A stretch of 64,000 bases of DNA from Rhizopus arrhizus (GCA_024220505.1 JAKZZE010000006.1:1984001-2048000), one strand, 5' to 3'. Positions 46,077 to 58,954 are shown, numbered from the stretch's first letter. The notes: generated by a model from the letters alone, not told the origin. Numbers and translations: made by a program.

Positions 46077-47267
46077 CTATAAGCCATATAAGTAGGTTGC
46101 GTAGATGACCATTGCTGCACCCAGTATGAATGTTCCAGAAAAGGCAAAGCTGAATAACCATGCACTGACAACACTTGACAGAATGATACTGATACTTGTA
46201 GCAAAACCCTTCAAGATATTGTCTGCATATTTGACAACTAACGCAACAATCAATCCGCCTATGGCTTGTATCCCGATCACGATCCAAGTCAACGCTGTGT
46301 AATTAGCAAAGAATCCTTTTTCGACAATAGTAGTACCATCTTGAAGCATTACTACAAAGATCAAGCCCAACATGACAGAGAAAAATGACATTTGTATATT
46401 CCTTATCCATATTTGATTCTTGACCGCAATTTCTTCATCCTCATCTTCCTCTTGGTGATACATAGCTCTCTTGTTTTCCTCATCGTCATCGGTTGGTATA
46501 GGTTGTTTTGTGGCAGGGGCCTTGAGGATCTTTTCAAAGTATACACCAGCTAATCCAGATAGCAAACAGGCTGTTAGTACAGCCATTATACCTTGCAAGT
46601 TGGATTGGTTTCCTGTGCTTGTTTCTGGTGTTTGTGCATCTGAAATAATACTACTGTTTCCCGTGATATAAGAGATAAAAAATGTTGAGGCATTCTTTGG
46701 TAAGTTAACTAGAGCAATACCGACAGTCAAAAGAGCCAAGGCAATCCATTTTAATTTTGAAAGATTTCGCTTAAGGATTATTACACTGAAGAATGCGGTT
46801 GTCAAAATTTTAAGCTGATATGTTACTTGAAATGTTGCAGCATCTAAATTAGAAGCAGCCACATATTGTAGGTTGTTCTTTTTTATAAAAAAAAAAGATT
46901 TAGTTCAGATGGACGCTGAATTTACTATTTAATAGGCTACCTGAATAAGGTATAGTCCTGCTGGAAATGCTAGTTTTGCTGTCTCTCTCCATTTTAATAT
47001 TAACTCACGATTTAATAGAGAAAAGAGTCGTTGTAAGGATCTTTTTCTTGTATCAAAGCTCGAATAAAGTACACAAAGACAAGCAGCTGACTTTAATAGC
47101 TCGCTCATTACCACAGCAGTTGAAGCTAAATATAACTTGTCTTCAGGAACATTAGCTCTAGTGTAGCGCATGACCAAGATGAGTGCACTGTTTTGAACAA
47201 CAAGAATAAGAAGTGAAAGATATTTAATTGGTATTCCACTGAATATGTTTAATAATGCTGAATACAT
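46077..47267 (-). CDS. UDP-sugar transporter, SLC35A family
   Basis: Golgi or ER nucleotide-sugar antiporter (UDP-galactose/UDP-GlcNAc/CMP-sialic acid transporter family). Two exons (47267-46941, 46877-46077) give 375 residues with about ten hydrophobic helices. Diagnostic strings: LVVQNSALILVMRYTR near the start, PAGLYLIQNNLQYVAASNLD across the intron, ATFQVTYQLKILTTAFFSV, GLAGVYFEKILK, VKYADNILKGFATSISIILS and the ending YATYLYGL. A charged loop (EEDEDEEIAVKNQ) before IWIRNIQMSFFSV is unusually acidic. The exact sugar cannot be told from sequence; UDP-GlcNAc for chitin or glycan synthesis is one option. Confidence 0.93.
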
Positions 47268-47908
47268 AGTTAGCTCTAGAAGAATAGCTCTTTGTTATTG
47301 TGTTTTATTACCCATTTTTGTATAGGAAAAAAATAAAAATAAAAAATACTTTTTTGTGTGAGAATCAGATTTAAATAAACAGCGGTCACTAAAAAATCTT
47401 GTACAACCAACTTAGTTTTTGTGGTGGCGCATCAATCCACTAGCCTCAGCCCAGTTTGTAAGCTGTTTACTTTGATTATATTAAGTTGTAAGAATTATAC
47501 ACGTCATTGTATCAGCTCATTATGTATAGTATTTGATGTATGAATAATGTTAATAGAGAAGAACAGCAGAACAAACCGTATACAAAAGCTATTGGTTTAA
47601 AGAAAAAAAGAAGGCGTTGCTTGTTTTGATTTAAGCCAAGTTTAATTATAGAACAGAAAAAAAAAAACTTAATTATTCACAGCCGTTAGATCGACTTACA
47701 ATTAATGAAAGCACTTGGCAAAGAAAATGAGGTTTTTAAATTAGTTACATGTAAACTTGCGAATTTTCTTTGCTGTATTTTGACTTGATAACAAGCTGAA
47801 TATTCAACAACCCACTCCTCTTCGCAATTTTTGAAAAGAAAGTGGGCTTACTTTATCCACTCTTCTGATATTGTTGCAATTTATGTTTATAGTTTATTTA
47901 CAAGTTAT
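47268..47908. other. Intergenic, nothing recognised
   Basis: AT-rich region holding the transporter promoter and the 3' end of RRP40. No ORF or repeat of note. Confidence 0.5.
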
Positions 47909-48648
47909 TTATAATTTGCTTATAAGATCTTTCACCATTTGTCGGCATTCCTCTTCGCTGAGGTATTCTGAATGTTGAATGGCATTTGCAATTAAAATAG
48001 TAATATTGGGCTCCTCTGAATTCACCCAAATACGGCCATTCATACCTACGGCAGTTTCAAAGGGAAAATGCTCTCCTAACAAAGTCAATATAGGTGTATT
48101 GGGATTTAATAATCTTCTGCAGAGTCCCAAGGAACCAGTAAATACATATCCGCCTACAAGTTCACCAAATCCATCTCCTTTGCCTGTTGTGGGGTTGACA
48201 CATTCAAGTTCTGCTTCCATATCACGATTAGCCATGGCTACTCTACAGTAAACCAGAGAGCGAACTGATAGGTTGGGTCTGTTGCGTTTTGTGGCTCCCT
48301 CAAAAGCCAGCATAGGCAAAACGGCAGCATGAGCCGTACCAATGTCAACACGAAAATATTCTCCTAATTTAGCCATTACTGTACCAATGACAGATTCACC
48401 TGTTGACGCAACGTACTATCGAAACAGTAAATATTCTTTTCTACCTTATATTTTTTTTTTCTTTTTACTCTTTTCTGATTACTTTCAATCCACCATCGAT
48501 TGCCTGATTCTAAGTGACGCAAAATTCCGGCTTTTGTTGCAACTACTTCATCACCTTCTTGTCTCAAACCAGGCCCTAATATAACTGTAGATTCTGTATT
48601 CACGGGAATCACGTCTCCTGGTAAAACAATCTTTAAATCAACCTCCAT
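47909..48648 (-). CDS. RRP40: Exosome complex subunit Rrp40
   Basis: RNA-binding cap subunit (S1/KH) of the RNA exosome for 3'-5' RNA processing and decay. Two exons (48648-48469, 48415-47909) sum to 687 nt, 228 residues, matching the family. The N-terminal domain ends NRWWIESNQKR. Across the intron YVASTGESVIGTVMAKLGEY starts the S1 domain, with FRVDIGTAHAAVLPMLAFEG and KRNRPNLSVRSLVYCRV. The KH part has the family's GMNGRIWV motif. The promoter (48649-48742) is shared with the divergent Gemin5 gene, ATGs 94 bp apart. Confidence 0.95.
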
Positions 48649-48742
48649 CGTGCTTTGAAAATGAAAAAGAAGAGAGAAAGAGAAAAATTTATTTCTCTTA
48701 ATTTGCGGACTGTTTATCTTTCCCTTTCTTTTTCTCTCAACA

Positions 48743-51700
48743 ATGGATCTAGAAAGCCGATACCCAAAATGTCAAGCTTACCCTCCAGTGCCCAACTGGT
48801 ATTCGTCTAATGTCACTGCAGTTATGGATCCTCACTTCTTTCTGTATGCAACGCGTAATTATATTGTTATGCTTGATTTAAAGGAACTCAGATACTTCAA
48901 CTCTTTTACTGCATCCTTTGATAAAATAAATGCAATTGCCACACATGGCATCTTTTGCTTCACAGCAGGTGTAGACAAGATAGTTCGTGTTTGGAATACC
49001 TTGACGAATACTTTAACAACTTCCTATTCAGAACACAAAGTAAATAAGCTGAGAAAAAAAAGAGAAAAAGGATTCAATGGGTTGGAAAAAAATTGACTAA
49101 AAAAGAAAGCATCTTAGGCCGAAATAACAGCACTTCAAGTGTTTCAAGATGGGCCTGTCATTATTTCCGGTGATAAGAATGGCAGGATAGTTGTAGCAAG
49201 GCCATTTGGGAAAGGCATCACCAGTTTAACTAAAGTAAAAGCAGAAGTGACTTGTATCTCCACTGTCACGTACAACAATACGAATTATGCAGCTATTGGC
49301 TATGCGAACGGCTTGATATTCATAGAGGAAATAACAGAAGATTTAAATCTAAAGACCGTATATCAAATAGCGAGCGACAATGATCCGATACAATCGCTTG
49401 ATTGGCAAAAGAGACACGACCCGACATACTGGCCTCTTTTGGCGTTTAGCACAAAGCGATTAAAGCGAATCGCTATCTATCAGTTTCCCTCCCAAACCTT
49501 ATTCACTTCTATCCGAATTCCTAATGCTCCTGCCAAATCTACTGAGCAACAAAGAACATCTCTCTGGATTGAACTCTCGTGGTCTCCTTGCTATGATAAC
49601 AAAATTTATTTGTCCAGTTATGTTGGTACGATTCTTGTGTTTGATGTCACTGAATCTGGAGCAAAGATATGTAACACAGAACGATTAGAGAAGCACAGTA
49701 GGAATGTGTTTACAATCAACTGGTATAATCAGGGGAAAAAATGCATTACTACCTCAATAGATAAACAAGTAATCAAATGGGATGTCAAGAAAAAAAGCTG
49801 TTTACAGATCATGAAAACACAAGCAGGGTTTCCTTATGCTCTAGACATATCTCCTCTTACTCCTCATCAGATGGCTGTAGGAATGGGTGATAATGCCATT
49901 AAACTCTGGGAATTTAAAAAGGGAGAGTCAGTCATGTCAAATAACAAAGATAAATACCATGACTATTATAAATCCACTATATTCTGGAAACAACTTTATG
50001 GAAAAATTCAGAGTGTAAGTTCTTATTTTACAAGAAGCATCCAATTAATAAATTGCCTTTAGATCGTATATCATCCTTCAAGGCAAGGTGTACTTGCTTA
50101 TGGAAATGAATACGGACGCGTTGGAATTTACGATATTATGAATCAACGCAACCAAGTTTTTAAAATATATCAAAAGACAATGGAATGCCCTATTCTCGCC
50201 TGGGGACCTAATCTGTCTTCCGCGTTAGAAGATGAATGTATGACAGATACATTATTATCCTGCAGTGGCAACAAGGTTCTTGTTTACAACGCCCGTGAAC
50301 CTGAATCGTCGCCGGTCCTTTTAAACACTTATTTAGAACAGCACAATATTGCATGGACTGACAGTTTAAAATCTAAAGAAGATTTTCATCGAACCTGTAT
50401 GGCTGTAAATAAAGATCATATTGCCTTTGGACATATGGATGGCGTCATTGAAGTATATTCATTAACCACATTCCAGTTATTGTATGCTTCGATATGCCAT
50501 CGTAAAAGAATCACGGCTATGGATTGGAAAGAGGGTTATCTTGCTACTGGTTGTGAGCAAGGTGTAATTGCCATTCATAGTTTAGCAGACAAGCTGAATA
50601 ATAAGACAGGTAAATAAAGGAACGCTATACGAAAAAAACCTCCTGTGCATTATTATTAAGTGATCAAGTAGAAACAGTCATTCCACAAGCCGAAGCATAC
50701 AAATTAATAAAGGGACATAAAAAGGCTATCACCGTGCTTAAATGGACATATGAACCCAACAAATATATTGTTGCTTCGGGCACAGAAGACGGGTTGGTGT
50801 CTATATGGGAAATGGATAAGCTGATTTCAGTATTTGATGAACACCGTGCAATGATTTTGTCGATTTGCTGGAATCATGAAGATTTTCAAAACTTGTTTAG
50901 TAGTAGTGAAGATAGATTTATTTATCAGTGGAATTATTCTGATTATGAAACATTGGAGCCTATTCAATGTAAGTAAATGTATTATTTCTTTTAAGCATAT
51001 AAATTTAAGCATGTAATTTTAAAGCCAAGTTCAGTTTGTTGGATAAGGAAAAAGTTCAATTAAACAAAGAAAAAAAGAAAAGGATTGCAACAAGTGATGC
51101 GAAACAAAATGAATCAAAGAAACAAAAGATAGTGCAGGTTACTCAGGATATGATGATTGAAACACAACAATCAGAAAAGACAACGAGTCAACTCAAAAAA
51201 GGTCAAAAGTGTTTGCGTATAGCAAATGTCATGTTTGAAGGCAGAATAGAAGCGATTATTAATGAACTAAAGAACAAGGAGTTAACAGAAGAAGAGCGAT
51301 GTGACCCAACTGTTACAAGATACATGAGCATATTTAACCAAGATGAAGATGATAATATATATGCACATCTTTTTGGAGATAAAGAAGATATTTTGAGACT
51401 TGTTGAAATTGAAGGTGAGCAGGTGTCAATAATAAAGGAATGGTCATTTATCCTTCTTTTTATAGAAAAATCAATTCAATTGAATAATGATATTGAGTCA
51501 CTAAGTGAAACAACACAATGTCGCTTTGATAAACAATTAGCTATGAACTTGATGCTCTCACAAGCAGATACATTATTTGATGAAAACAAAGAATGTTTAA
51601 CTGATTGGATAGTTTTATCCATGAGTCCACAAGGTAAATAAAATAAAATAAAATGAAAAATAAATAAATGAATGCATTTTTTGTAGCCGGAAAAGATGTT

Positions 51701-52201
51701 TGGATAGATTTAATGAAAAAACAAGCTGAAAAGATGGAAAAAGCCAATAAATATCATCTGGCGGCTAGTTGTTATATTGCATGTTCACATATTTATGAAG
51801 CAATTGATCTATACCAAAAGCATGAATTATTTAGAGAGGCTATTGTATTAGCAAAACTGAGAGTACCAGCCGATGAAGAATTGTTGAGTAATTTATTTTT
51901 AAAATGGGCAAATCATTTACAAGTAAAAGAAGAGGATCAATTGGCAGCTATTTGGTAAACAAAAAAAAAAAAGAAAAAGAAAAGGGCATGGGAAGGACTA
52001 ATGGCTGTTTTTAGCTTTTTATTATCTAAAGTTACTGGTTCTGTTAATAATACGATCAATTTGTTATCAAGAACAAACAAAGAACCAGGCTTGTTCTACG
52101 CAGCGTGTTTATCACATGTCATAGAAGAAAGTGACACAATACAACAGCGTATTACACAATGGAAGAAAAAATTAAAAGACCGTATGAATAGGAACGGATA
52201 A
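48743..52201 (+). CDS. Gemin5-like SMN-complex WD40 protein
   Basis: Gemin5 recognises snRNA and delivers it to the SMN complex for spliceosomal snRNP assembly. Eight exons (48743-49039, 49118-50014, 50063-50609, 50669-50968, 51025-51414, 51466-51633, 51687-51954, 52015-52201) sum to 3054 nt, 1017 residues (human about 1500). The start PPVPNWYSSNVTAVM is followed by two WD40 propellers (KIVRVWNT, NAIKLWEFKKGE, LVSIWEMDKL, FIYQWNYSDYE). A Lys-rich linker leads to a helical TPR-like dimerisation region (EKANKYHLAASCYIACSHIY, YQKHELFREAIVLAKLRVPA). The C-terminal non-canonical RNA-binding region of animals is missing. Exon joins at 50609/50669 and 51414/51466 were set by frame. Confidence 0.9.
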
Positions 52202-52292
52202 AAATTTATTATAAAAATACTAAAAATGGAATTTATTTTTTTGGGAATGATTTTTCAATTAATTATTAAATGTGTACTGTGATATCATGTTG

Positions 52293-52529
52293 CTATGAAA
52301 CAATGCCAAACATCTTGTGTGTAAATAGAAATAGAGTCTTGACTGATAAGCTCACAATGACAAGTAGAATTACATCTAAATAATATAAGTTGATAGACAA
52401 TAAGGACAATTCATCATGTATTTTACTAAATGTCATCTTCTCCCATGGCTCCATTACATATACACCTGTAATGATTTCATATTGAAACATCTTTTCTTGT
52501 ATGAGGTTCTGCAAGTCTTTGTTTCTCAT
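52293..52529 (-). CDS. Small subunit of serine palmitoyltransferase (SPTSS-like)
   Basis: Predicted activator of serine palmitoyltransferase, the first step of sphingolipid synthesis, in the ER membrane. A single 78-residue exon contains YEIITGVYVMEPWEKMTF, closely matching the animal ssSPT core pattern of a helix followed by EPWE and a second hydrophobic segment (YYLDVILLVIVSLSV). Size and topology fit. The reading frame is intact with an ATG at 52529. Small genes of this kind are usually missed. It ends tail to tail with the Gemin5 gene, 91 bp apart. Confidence 0.75.
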   Translation of the reverse strand: MRNKDLQNLIQEKMFQYEIITGVYVMEPWEKMTFSKIHDELSLLSINLYYLDVILLVIVSLSVKTLFLFTHKMFGIVS

Positions 52530-53887
52530 TGAAAAGCTATTAAATAGAATAGAATATAAACAGGCCTTCTTTTATATATGATTCTACTATCCGATAAAGT
52601 TACACAACCAACTGTCATTATTCAAGTTTAACCGAGAACATCCAGGTTTTTATTGATAACTTTACTCATCAATATGTGAACAGAGAACAAGGAATGATCA
52701 AGAATGAAAATTAAGTGATATTTCAATTGTAAACACTTGTAAGCTGTAATCATATCGTACTCAATAAAAGTAAACTGGCACCTTTTACTTATTCGGAATC
52801 ATACGGATAAAATGATGGAAAAACTAAATAACGTTTCACTAAACATGTTTGCATTATTTTGCGGTCAGAGTGGGTGTTTCTTTTGTAGAAAACTTTAGGC
52901 TAAAGCCAGAATCAGAAACGGTACCTTTTTACCAATGCTCTCTTCTTGCTTACAGAAGAACACCATGCGAGTACTTTTAAAATTACAGCCGCTGCTGAAA
53001 CTTGGACTAAACATTTGAAAATAAATAAAGAGCATGTAATAGCTTCATTTCAAAAGTTGGATACTGTACTCACAAGGTTTTGTTTTTTGTAAACAAGAAA
53101 CAAATCAGTTTTTCCGAAATGGGTTGCTTTGTTTAAAGCGCTCAATCCTGTACCGGAATCAGTCTTCATAGCTAAGCTAGCTAGATCCTTTATGTGCTAA
53201 TATTTAATTATGAGACATTAAAGCGGTATAATACAATTACAATCTCACTTCTTTATTTGATTAGGTTGTTTAGTCAAGAATGTCGAGATAAAAAAAGAGT
53301 GATTGATTATATATTCAATATTTTCTGAACAAAAAGAATGAATGCTCATTTATCAATGAATTAAACTTGTAAAACATAACAAAACAATCATAATGCAATT
53401 AGATGAACTCGCCGCTTTTTCTTTCGTTCATCTCCATGTAGACATCATAAAAAGACCCATTTCCTTTTTCGGTCATAAATCAAAAGAAAAAATGAAGCTT
53501 TGATGGACAAGTATATGAGTGTAATCCCTCGCTGTTTGACTATAGACACCATCCTTCATGTACTCGACTTCCTATGCCATGATAACTTACCTCTACTGTC
53601 ATTTAACCTAGGGTAACGATTCTTTGATTGGCTTCCACAGTTACAACCAGTTCTTTACTTCCCTATTTATTCCCTTCCTTTTCCTTCTTTCCCTTTATCT
53701 CGTAAGGGTTTTTTAACTAACATCATTTGATCTAGCTGGAGCGATACGATAGTTTAAGATATCACACGCCCAGTGCAGTCACTTAAAACTTTATAAATAA
53801 AATATCTTGTTTAAACGTATATGAGTGTAGTTACTTTTATTTTTAAATACAATGGCTTTTACAAAAACTAGTATTTTTGTTACTGAT
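52530..53887. other. 1.4 kb intergenic region, possible short exons
   Basis: No confident gene. Two short ATG frames on the + strand have coding-like composition: about 53394-53504 (MQLDELAAFSFVHLHVDIIK) and about 53503-53610 (CLTIDTILHVLDFLCHDNLP, faintly F-box-like). No splice structure joins them convincingly, so they are not annotated as genes. Confidence 0.4.
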
Positions 53888-54420
53888 TTAACGAGTCTTG
53901 AAGTCTATTGAAAAATACGTTAGATACATACACACCCCATTTTCACAACAACTTACAGTCCAAGAGAACGTTCATGGCTTCGGATTCTTCTCCAAAGTCG
54001 GTAACAGCAACACAAGAGCAACCAACGACCTTACGGGCGTTACCTTCACGGTCAATCTTACAGAGACCAGCCCACTCACCAAGCTTCTTGGCGTCAGAGA
54101 CTTTGATCAAGTTGATGTTGTGTTCAGCACAGAGGGCTTCAACCAACTTGAGGTATTCGGATTCGGTACATGATTCAACGAGAACAGCCAAGTGAGCTTG
54201 ACGTCTGTCAAGAGTTAAAATTCGTTTCTCTGTCGGCTTGTATCGTTGTTTACCTGTCCAAAGCCTTGACGGCCTCCTTCAAACCGCGAGCAAGACCATC
54301 GTGAACCAAAGCACGACGAAGAACTTCTTGAAGAGCATCTTCAACGGACATTTGACCGGTAGTAGCTTCAACAGCAACTTCGACTTCTTGGCTATCAATA
54401 ACTTCTTCGTGGTCGGACAT
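53888..54420 (-). CDS. RPS12: Small-subunit ribosomal protein eS12
   Basis: Cytosolic 40S ribosomal protein. Three exons (54420-54254, 54204-53957, 53904-53888) sum to 432 nt, 143 residues. The acidic N-terminus [19 protein letters not shown] is typical. The core [40 protein letters not shown] and [20 protein letters not shown] are unmistakable. The last exon is tiny (17 nt) and supplies the conserved ending YFKTR; without it the frame would run into an intron. Lies just downstream of RPS7 in the same orientation. Confidence 0.97.
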
Positions 54421-54821
54421 GCTAGAGACAAGAAAAAAAAATTAATCTCTGAAATCCATCAGTCCCTCCTCCTCTTTTTTTTTTTTTGAATTCATCCTCT
54501 GTTTTCTTTGCATCATCCATCCAACACTGTCTACTATTTAGGTCACAGATTGTAGATATACATACTTTTGGTATTCCTAACGGTGTAGAGAAAAGAGAGA
54601 GTTTCTGGTATCACCCTTGGGTTTGTTTTTGTTCTTCTTCCACAAACCAAAAACACTGGCGGAGGAATAAATTCCTGCTTTCAAAACAATTGTCCGGTGC
54701 GGACATGAATGTCTATTGTCTACGAATTAGACATTTTGAATATCTCTTTTTATGATGCTATTATTTCTTTATTTTATAATAAAATCCATTCAATGAATAT
54801 ACAAATGTCACTTTATCTCAC
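54421..54821. other. RPS12 promoter region
   Basis: About 400 bp between RPS7 and RPS12, with pyrimidine/purine-rich tracts close to the RPS12 start. No clear binding motif identified by eye. Confidence 0.45.
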
Positions 54822-55458
54822 TTAAAATTCAGCATTGGCGGGGAATTCAAAAGTGACAGCCTTGCCAGTGAGCTTCTTGTAAACAGCAGAGAATGTGTCG
54901 AGCTTGTATTCAAGGGAGGTGGCGTCCTTGGCATCAAGGAAAACCTTGAGGGTCTTGGAGCCATCAACCTTTTGGCGGAGTCTCTTGCCAATGATTTCAG
55001 TAGGATAGACGAGATCGTCCAAGATAGCATCGTGGACAGCAGTCAAGGTGCGACTTCTAGGACGGGGTTGCTTACCGTTCGTGCGACGAGTGGGCACGGG
55101 TAAGATGCGGCGTTGAGCAACAAAGACAACGTGGCGGTCAGAGAATTTCTTTTCGAGCTCACGGGTAAGTCTGGCTTGGATCTTGTGGAAACCAGCAAGG
55201 CTAGGGACGGGAACAAAGATGACAATAGCTTTCTTACCAGCACCAAGCTCAACCTGATCGCGACAAGTGTTTCAATAAAACCCATTCTTCAAAAATTGTG
55301 TGTATCGTCCTTACCTCCTTGGCAGCAGAGATTTGAAGAGCACGGAGCTGTTTCAAATCGGGAACACTGCTCTCAAGATCAACAAGAGCTTGGGCAACGG
55401 AAAGTTCGAACTCATTAGCAACTGGAGCACCAGCTTGCTTAACAATCTTTGAAGCCAT
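54822..55458 (-). CDS. RPS7: Small-subunit ribosomal protein eS7
   Basis: Cytosolic 40S ribosomal protein. Two exons (55458-55315, 55253-54822) sum to 576 nt, 191 residues. Diagnostic strings: [89 protein letters not shown] and the ending [11 protein letters not shown]. No anomalies. A polypyrimidine-rich upstream region precedes the ATG. Confidence 0.97.
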
Positions 55459-55899
55459 CTTTGACTGTTGTTGAAAGTATAAAATATTAGTTTTCAAGTC
55501 TATTTCTTTCTTTTCCCCTTTTTCTTTTTTAGATTTCACACATTCCCCCACACTCCATTTCGAGATTAGAATGAAAAAATGGCGAATTATACTGCGTTTT
55601 CTGCTTATTTTTCTGTCCTTTTCTTTTTCTGTATAAGATGGGTATTTAAAAAGGGTTGTCAATATACATCCAATCCATTAATAAACCAAAGACATCCATT
55701 CATCATAAGTTCAATCTGCATACTCCCATTCTTCCATTCTAATCTCTTATCTATTCCTTCATGATACGATACATACGTGTAAAATAAAGGAAGGAACCTC
55801 AGCTTGCACTCTGGCTATTAGTTTTACTCCTCCTTTTTTGGTCCGGGGGAAAAGAAGAAAGAACGGAGATTAAAAAACATGTATTTTTATTGGCTATTT
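55459..55899. other. Intergenic, RPS7 promoter and VPS54 3' end
   Basis: About 440 bp; includes the RPS7 promoter and VPS54 terminator region. Short ORFs on both strands show no domain. Confidence 0.5.
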
Positions 55900-58800
55900 T
55901 CATGCATTCAAAGTAATCGCATTGACTGCTTCTATAATAGAATCAGAAGGTGGATCAACGTGCTGCAAGGATTTCAATCGATCCATAAAGAAGTTTATAT
56001 CCTTAATAAGCCTATCTTTTCCTTTATCAGTTTTGATATCCATTGTTGATATTTCTTTTGAAAATTGGGTTGTAAAAGAATCAAATACTTTAGACATAAT
56101 AAACTATCAGAGCAAACTTTAGTTTTTAATTTTATTTTTTTTCTTGACCTTTTACCTTCAAGTCATCTATAGGCAAGTATTTTGACAGTACTTTATGTAA
56201 TCGAATGGTTTCTGTTACTAATGTTTCCATATAAACATTCGCATGTTTGCCTACTACGCCTCCTTTTTCTTCTTCTTCATCCCATTGAATAGATTGCATA
56301 GCTTTTACGTGTGCAGTGAACCGTTCGTTCATGATAGCCACTAACTTGGTATGTATTTCATTTTGGTGATTTGTATAGTCATTTACGATACGATCAAATT
56401 CAGAAAGCAAGTTGGCCTGTTTAGATGATACATATGATTCCATACATTCTTTTAATTTTGGAACAAGGACAACCATGACACCTATAGACTGTGAGGCTAG
56501 TGCAAGATGCTTTGCTGTGATATTTTTTAAACCAGCAGATTGCATTGCTCCTGCTCCTAATATAACTTGACATACTCTAGAATTAAACAACTAATTTTTA
56601 CTTTTAGAAAAAAAAAAGCTCATTAAAGCTCTATGTTAACAAACCTTTAGTAATTCCAATAGCTTTTGTACAACTAAAATATTTTCCAAGTTTAATATGC
56701 ATTTTATATAGTCTTGAAACATCTTTAGTATCATTAAGGTACATCCCACAACATAAAAACTTTGACCATGGATTACCAAGTGCTTTTTACTGCCTTTTTC
56801 GTGGTCTGAATGCTCATTTTGTCTTTCTTCTAATAATCCAGCCATATTCCCTTCACACAGTTGATTCGTGATTAGCTGGAATTCGGATGGAACTTCACTA
56901 ACTGCCCACTGTTCATTCTCTATCAGCTGAGCTTCTTGCTTTACACGTTCCATATGAAAATGATCCAAAAACAGCTTTTGTTGATTAGTGAGGATGCTGC
57001 GTAGTCCAATGCATGGCTGACCACAGTAGTTTTCGCTTTTTATAACAAAAAGATTGAGAATGTTTGAGAGACGATAAAAGTCGGTTGGGTTTAATAGTGC
57101 ATTCTGCTCGCTTCTCGACCCGATGAGCTTTCCACATTGTGCATGCGCCAAATCAACTATGGACAACATGATATCAGTCAATTCCTTTTCTATTTCAGGT
57201 ACATTTTCGATCGTCTGCATGAATAATTTATGGTAAATAGAGGCGCGTTGAATTGACTGTATTAGGATGGAAAGAATATCAAGCAAGACTTGGAAAAAAG
57301 AAACAAAGGGCATGGTTTTAAGCTGCTTTGCCAAGCTCTGCTCTGGTATCTCTGTTTCAGCTGCTGGGTATCGCTTTCTGATCCTATCCTTGGTTTCTAC
57401 AATCAATCTCTCTCCATAGTTTTGTAGTGTAGGAATCAAGGTATCTGTACGAATAAGCCCCTTGATATCCTTTATTAACTTGCCTTGCAATTCCTTTTCT
57501 ACAGACATCTCTCCAGATGCACTCTGTGTCGTCCATTCATCCTTTTCTCTTTCTGACTCAATAACATACGAAAAGTCTGACAAAATAAGACCAAGAAAGT
57601 CATGCTGCATCATCACACCCACCGATTTTTGCATCTCGTCCAGCTCACTCGAATAGTTGGCCAAGGCTTTAATTGCCCTCAACTCTTTGTCCTCTAGTAC
57701 TCTCTTCGTATCCTCGATCAGATCCAAGGCCGCAAAATAGTCACCTTTGCTTAACAAGGCTTGTATCGTAGGCTGTACCAGCTTAACATTCTTCACTGCC
57801 TCGGTAACATGATGTAATTTTTCCAAATTTCTCTTTCTCACCTGAAGTCGAATCACCTCCAGCCCGTCCTTGCACTCGGTTTCTTGCATTCGTTTCATTT
57901 TTTGTCGAATGGTGTGAATTTGAGAGATACAGTCAACTGTTTGCTGATGAAGTGCCTGAAGGTTTGAGAGAGCCTCAAAGAAGGAAGATGATCTATTTTC
58001 TATTTCACGCAAGAGGTGAATTTCAACAGTGTCGAGGTAATAGGATAGCTTTTCTTGCAAGATAGTCAAGACCGGCCCGCTGTTTTCGACAACATCTGCC
58101 CCTTCGCATACCATATCAAACACTTGAGGGTTTTCAAGTAAGAATTCAGGTTCAAAAAATATAGCTGGCACGTTCTCCAACATCGGCAACTCACGCGGAG
58201 GAGTCTTGGATTCATCATCCAATAGGCTCTCACTTGACAAGATATGTTGTGGTAAGCTGTAAGGATTTCTGCCTGTACGTTTCGACCCCTGTCGTCCGTC
58301 CTCTGTCTCTTCTTCCTCTTCCTCTACTGTTACTACTGTTGTCGTACTGTCCTTATTCAGTAATTTATTGTGATGGTATTGTTCAAAAGCTGGTCCGATA
58401 TGATTCAAGTAGGCTTCAAAATCGCTGGGTTTTATTCGAGGGATAGATACGTGGGGTACTGGAGGGATGTCTGCCTTGGTTGGTTTATAGATATCTTGGG
58501 AACGCTTGACAGGATCATTCAAAACACCTTTTGATACATTTCTTTTTGTTTTAGTCAATAAGAATTCCTTGGATTTTTTTTAATAGTTTTATCTTGATCT
58601 TTCTTTACCTGAAATAGCATTGAAACCAATATCTTGTGTCGTCCAGGGCAAAACATTTTCACTGATGGTACTAAAACTTGAGTAATTCGAGTGATGACGA
58701 GTATGATGTCCAGTCATGAGTCGATTTAAAGTTCTACCATAAGAAGTACCAGAGCGTACAGAAGGAGGCTTTGAAGTGCTCGTGTTGTATTCTTCGCGTG

Positions 58801-58954
58801 CATAAGGTCTTTCTCGAGCTAAAGGTCGGATTGTATGTGCATTCACAGGAGAGGCTGGTTGGCTTGTATTGGTTGGTTGTGTTGGTTTGTCTTGTGAAAT
58901 ATTATCGGAAGAAGACGATTCTGAATTGGATGTAGTATTGGAAGGCATAGCCAT
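55900..58954 (-). CDS. VPS54: GARP tethering complex subunit Vps54
   Basis: Part of the Golgi-associated retrograde protein complex that tethers endosome-derived vesicles at the trans-Golgi. Four exons (58954-58609, 58527-56645, 56590-56156, 56103-55900) sum to 2868 nt, 955 residues. An in-frame ATG at 59041 would add 29 residues. The N-terminus is Ser/Thr-rich and disordered. FNAISGVLNDPVKRSQDIYK then matches the family's entry motif, followed by VPHVSIPRIKPSDFEAYL and the coiled coil (FFEALSNLQALHQQTVDCIS). The C-terminal Vps54 domain has MQSAGLKNITAKHLALASQS. Intron 1 must end at 58528 (TCAAAAG), using a GACTAAAAC branch region, to keep frame. Confidence 0.93.

Noticed and set aside
53394..53610. 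Possible short F-box-like gene
   Set aside because: Two short ATG frames have plausible composition, but the only candidate intron would be 28 bp and no C-terminal part follows.
55579..55764. 61-codon + strand ORF upstream of RPS7
   Set aside because: Lies in the promoter region of RPS7, hydrophobic AT-rich translation, no support.
58558..58608. Ending VPS54 intron 1 at CCAAG near 58567
   Set aside because: That acceptor leads to an immediate stop in the phase set by the donor; the acceptor at 58528 keeps frame and makes the total divisible by three.
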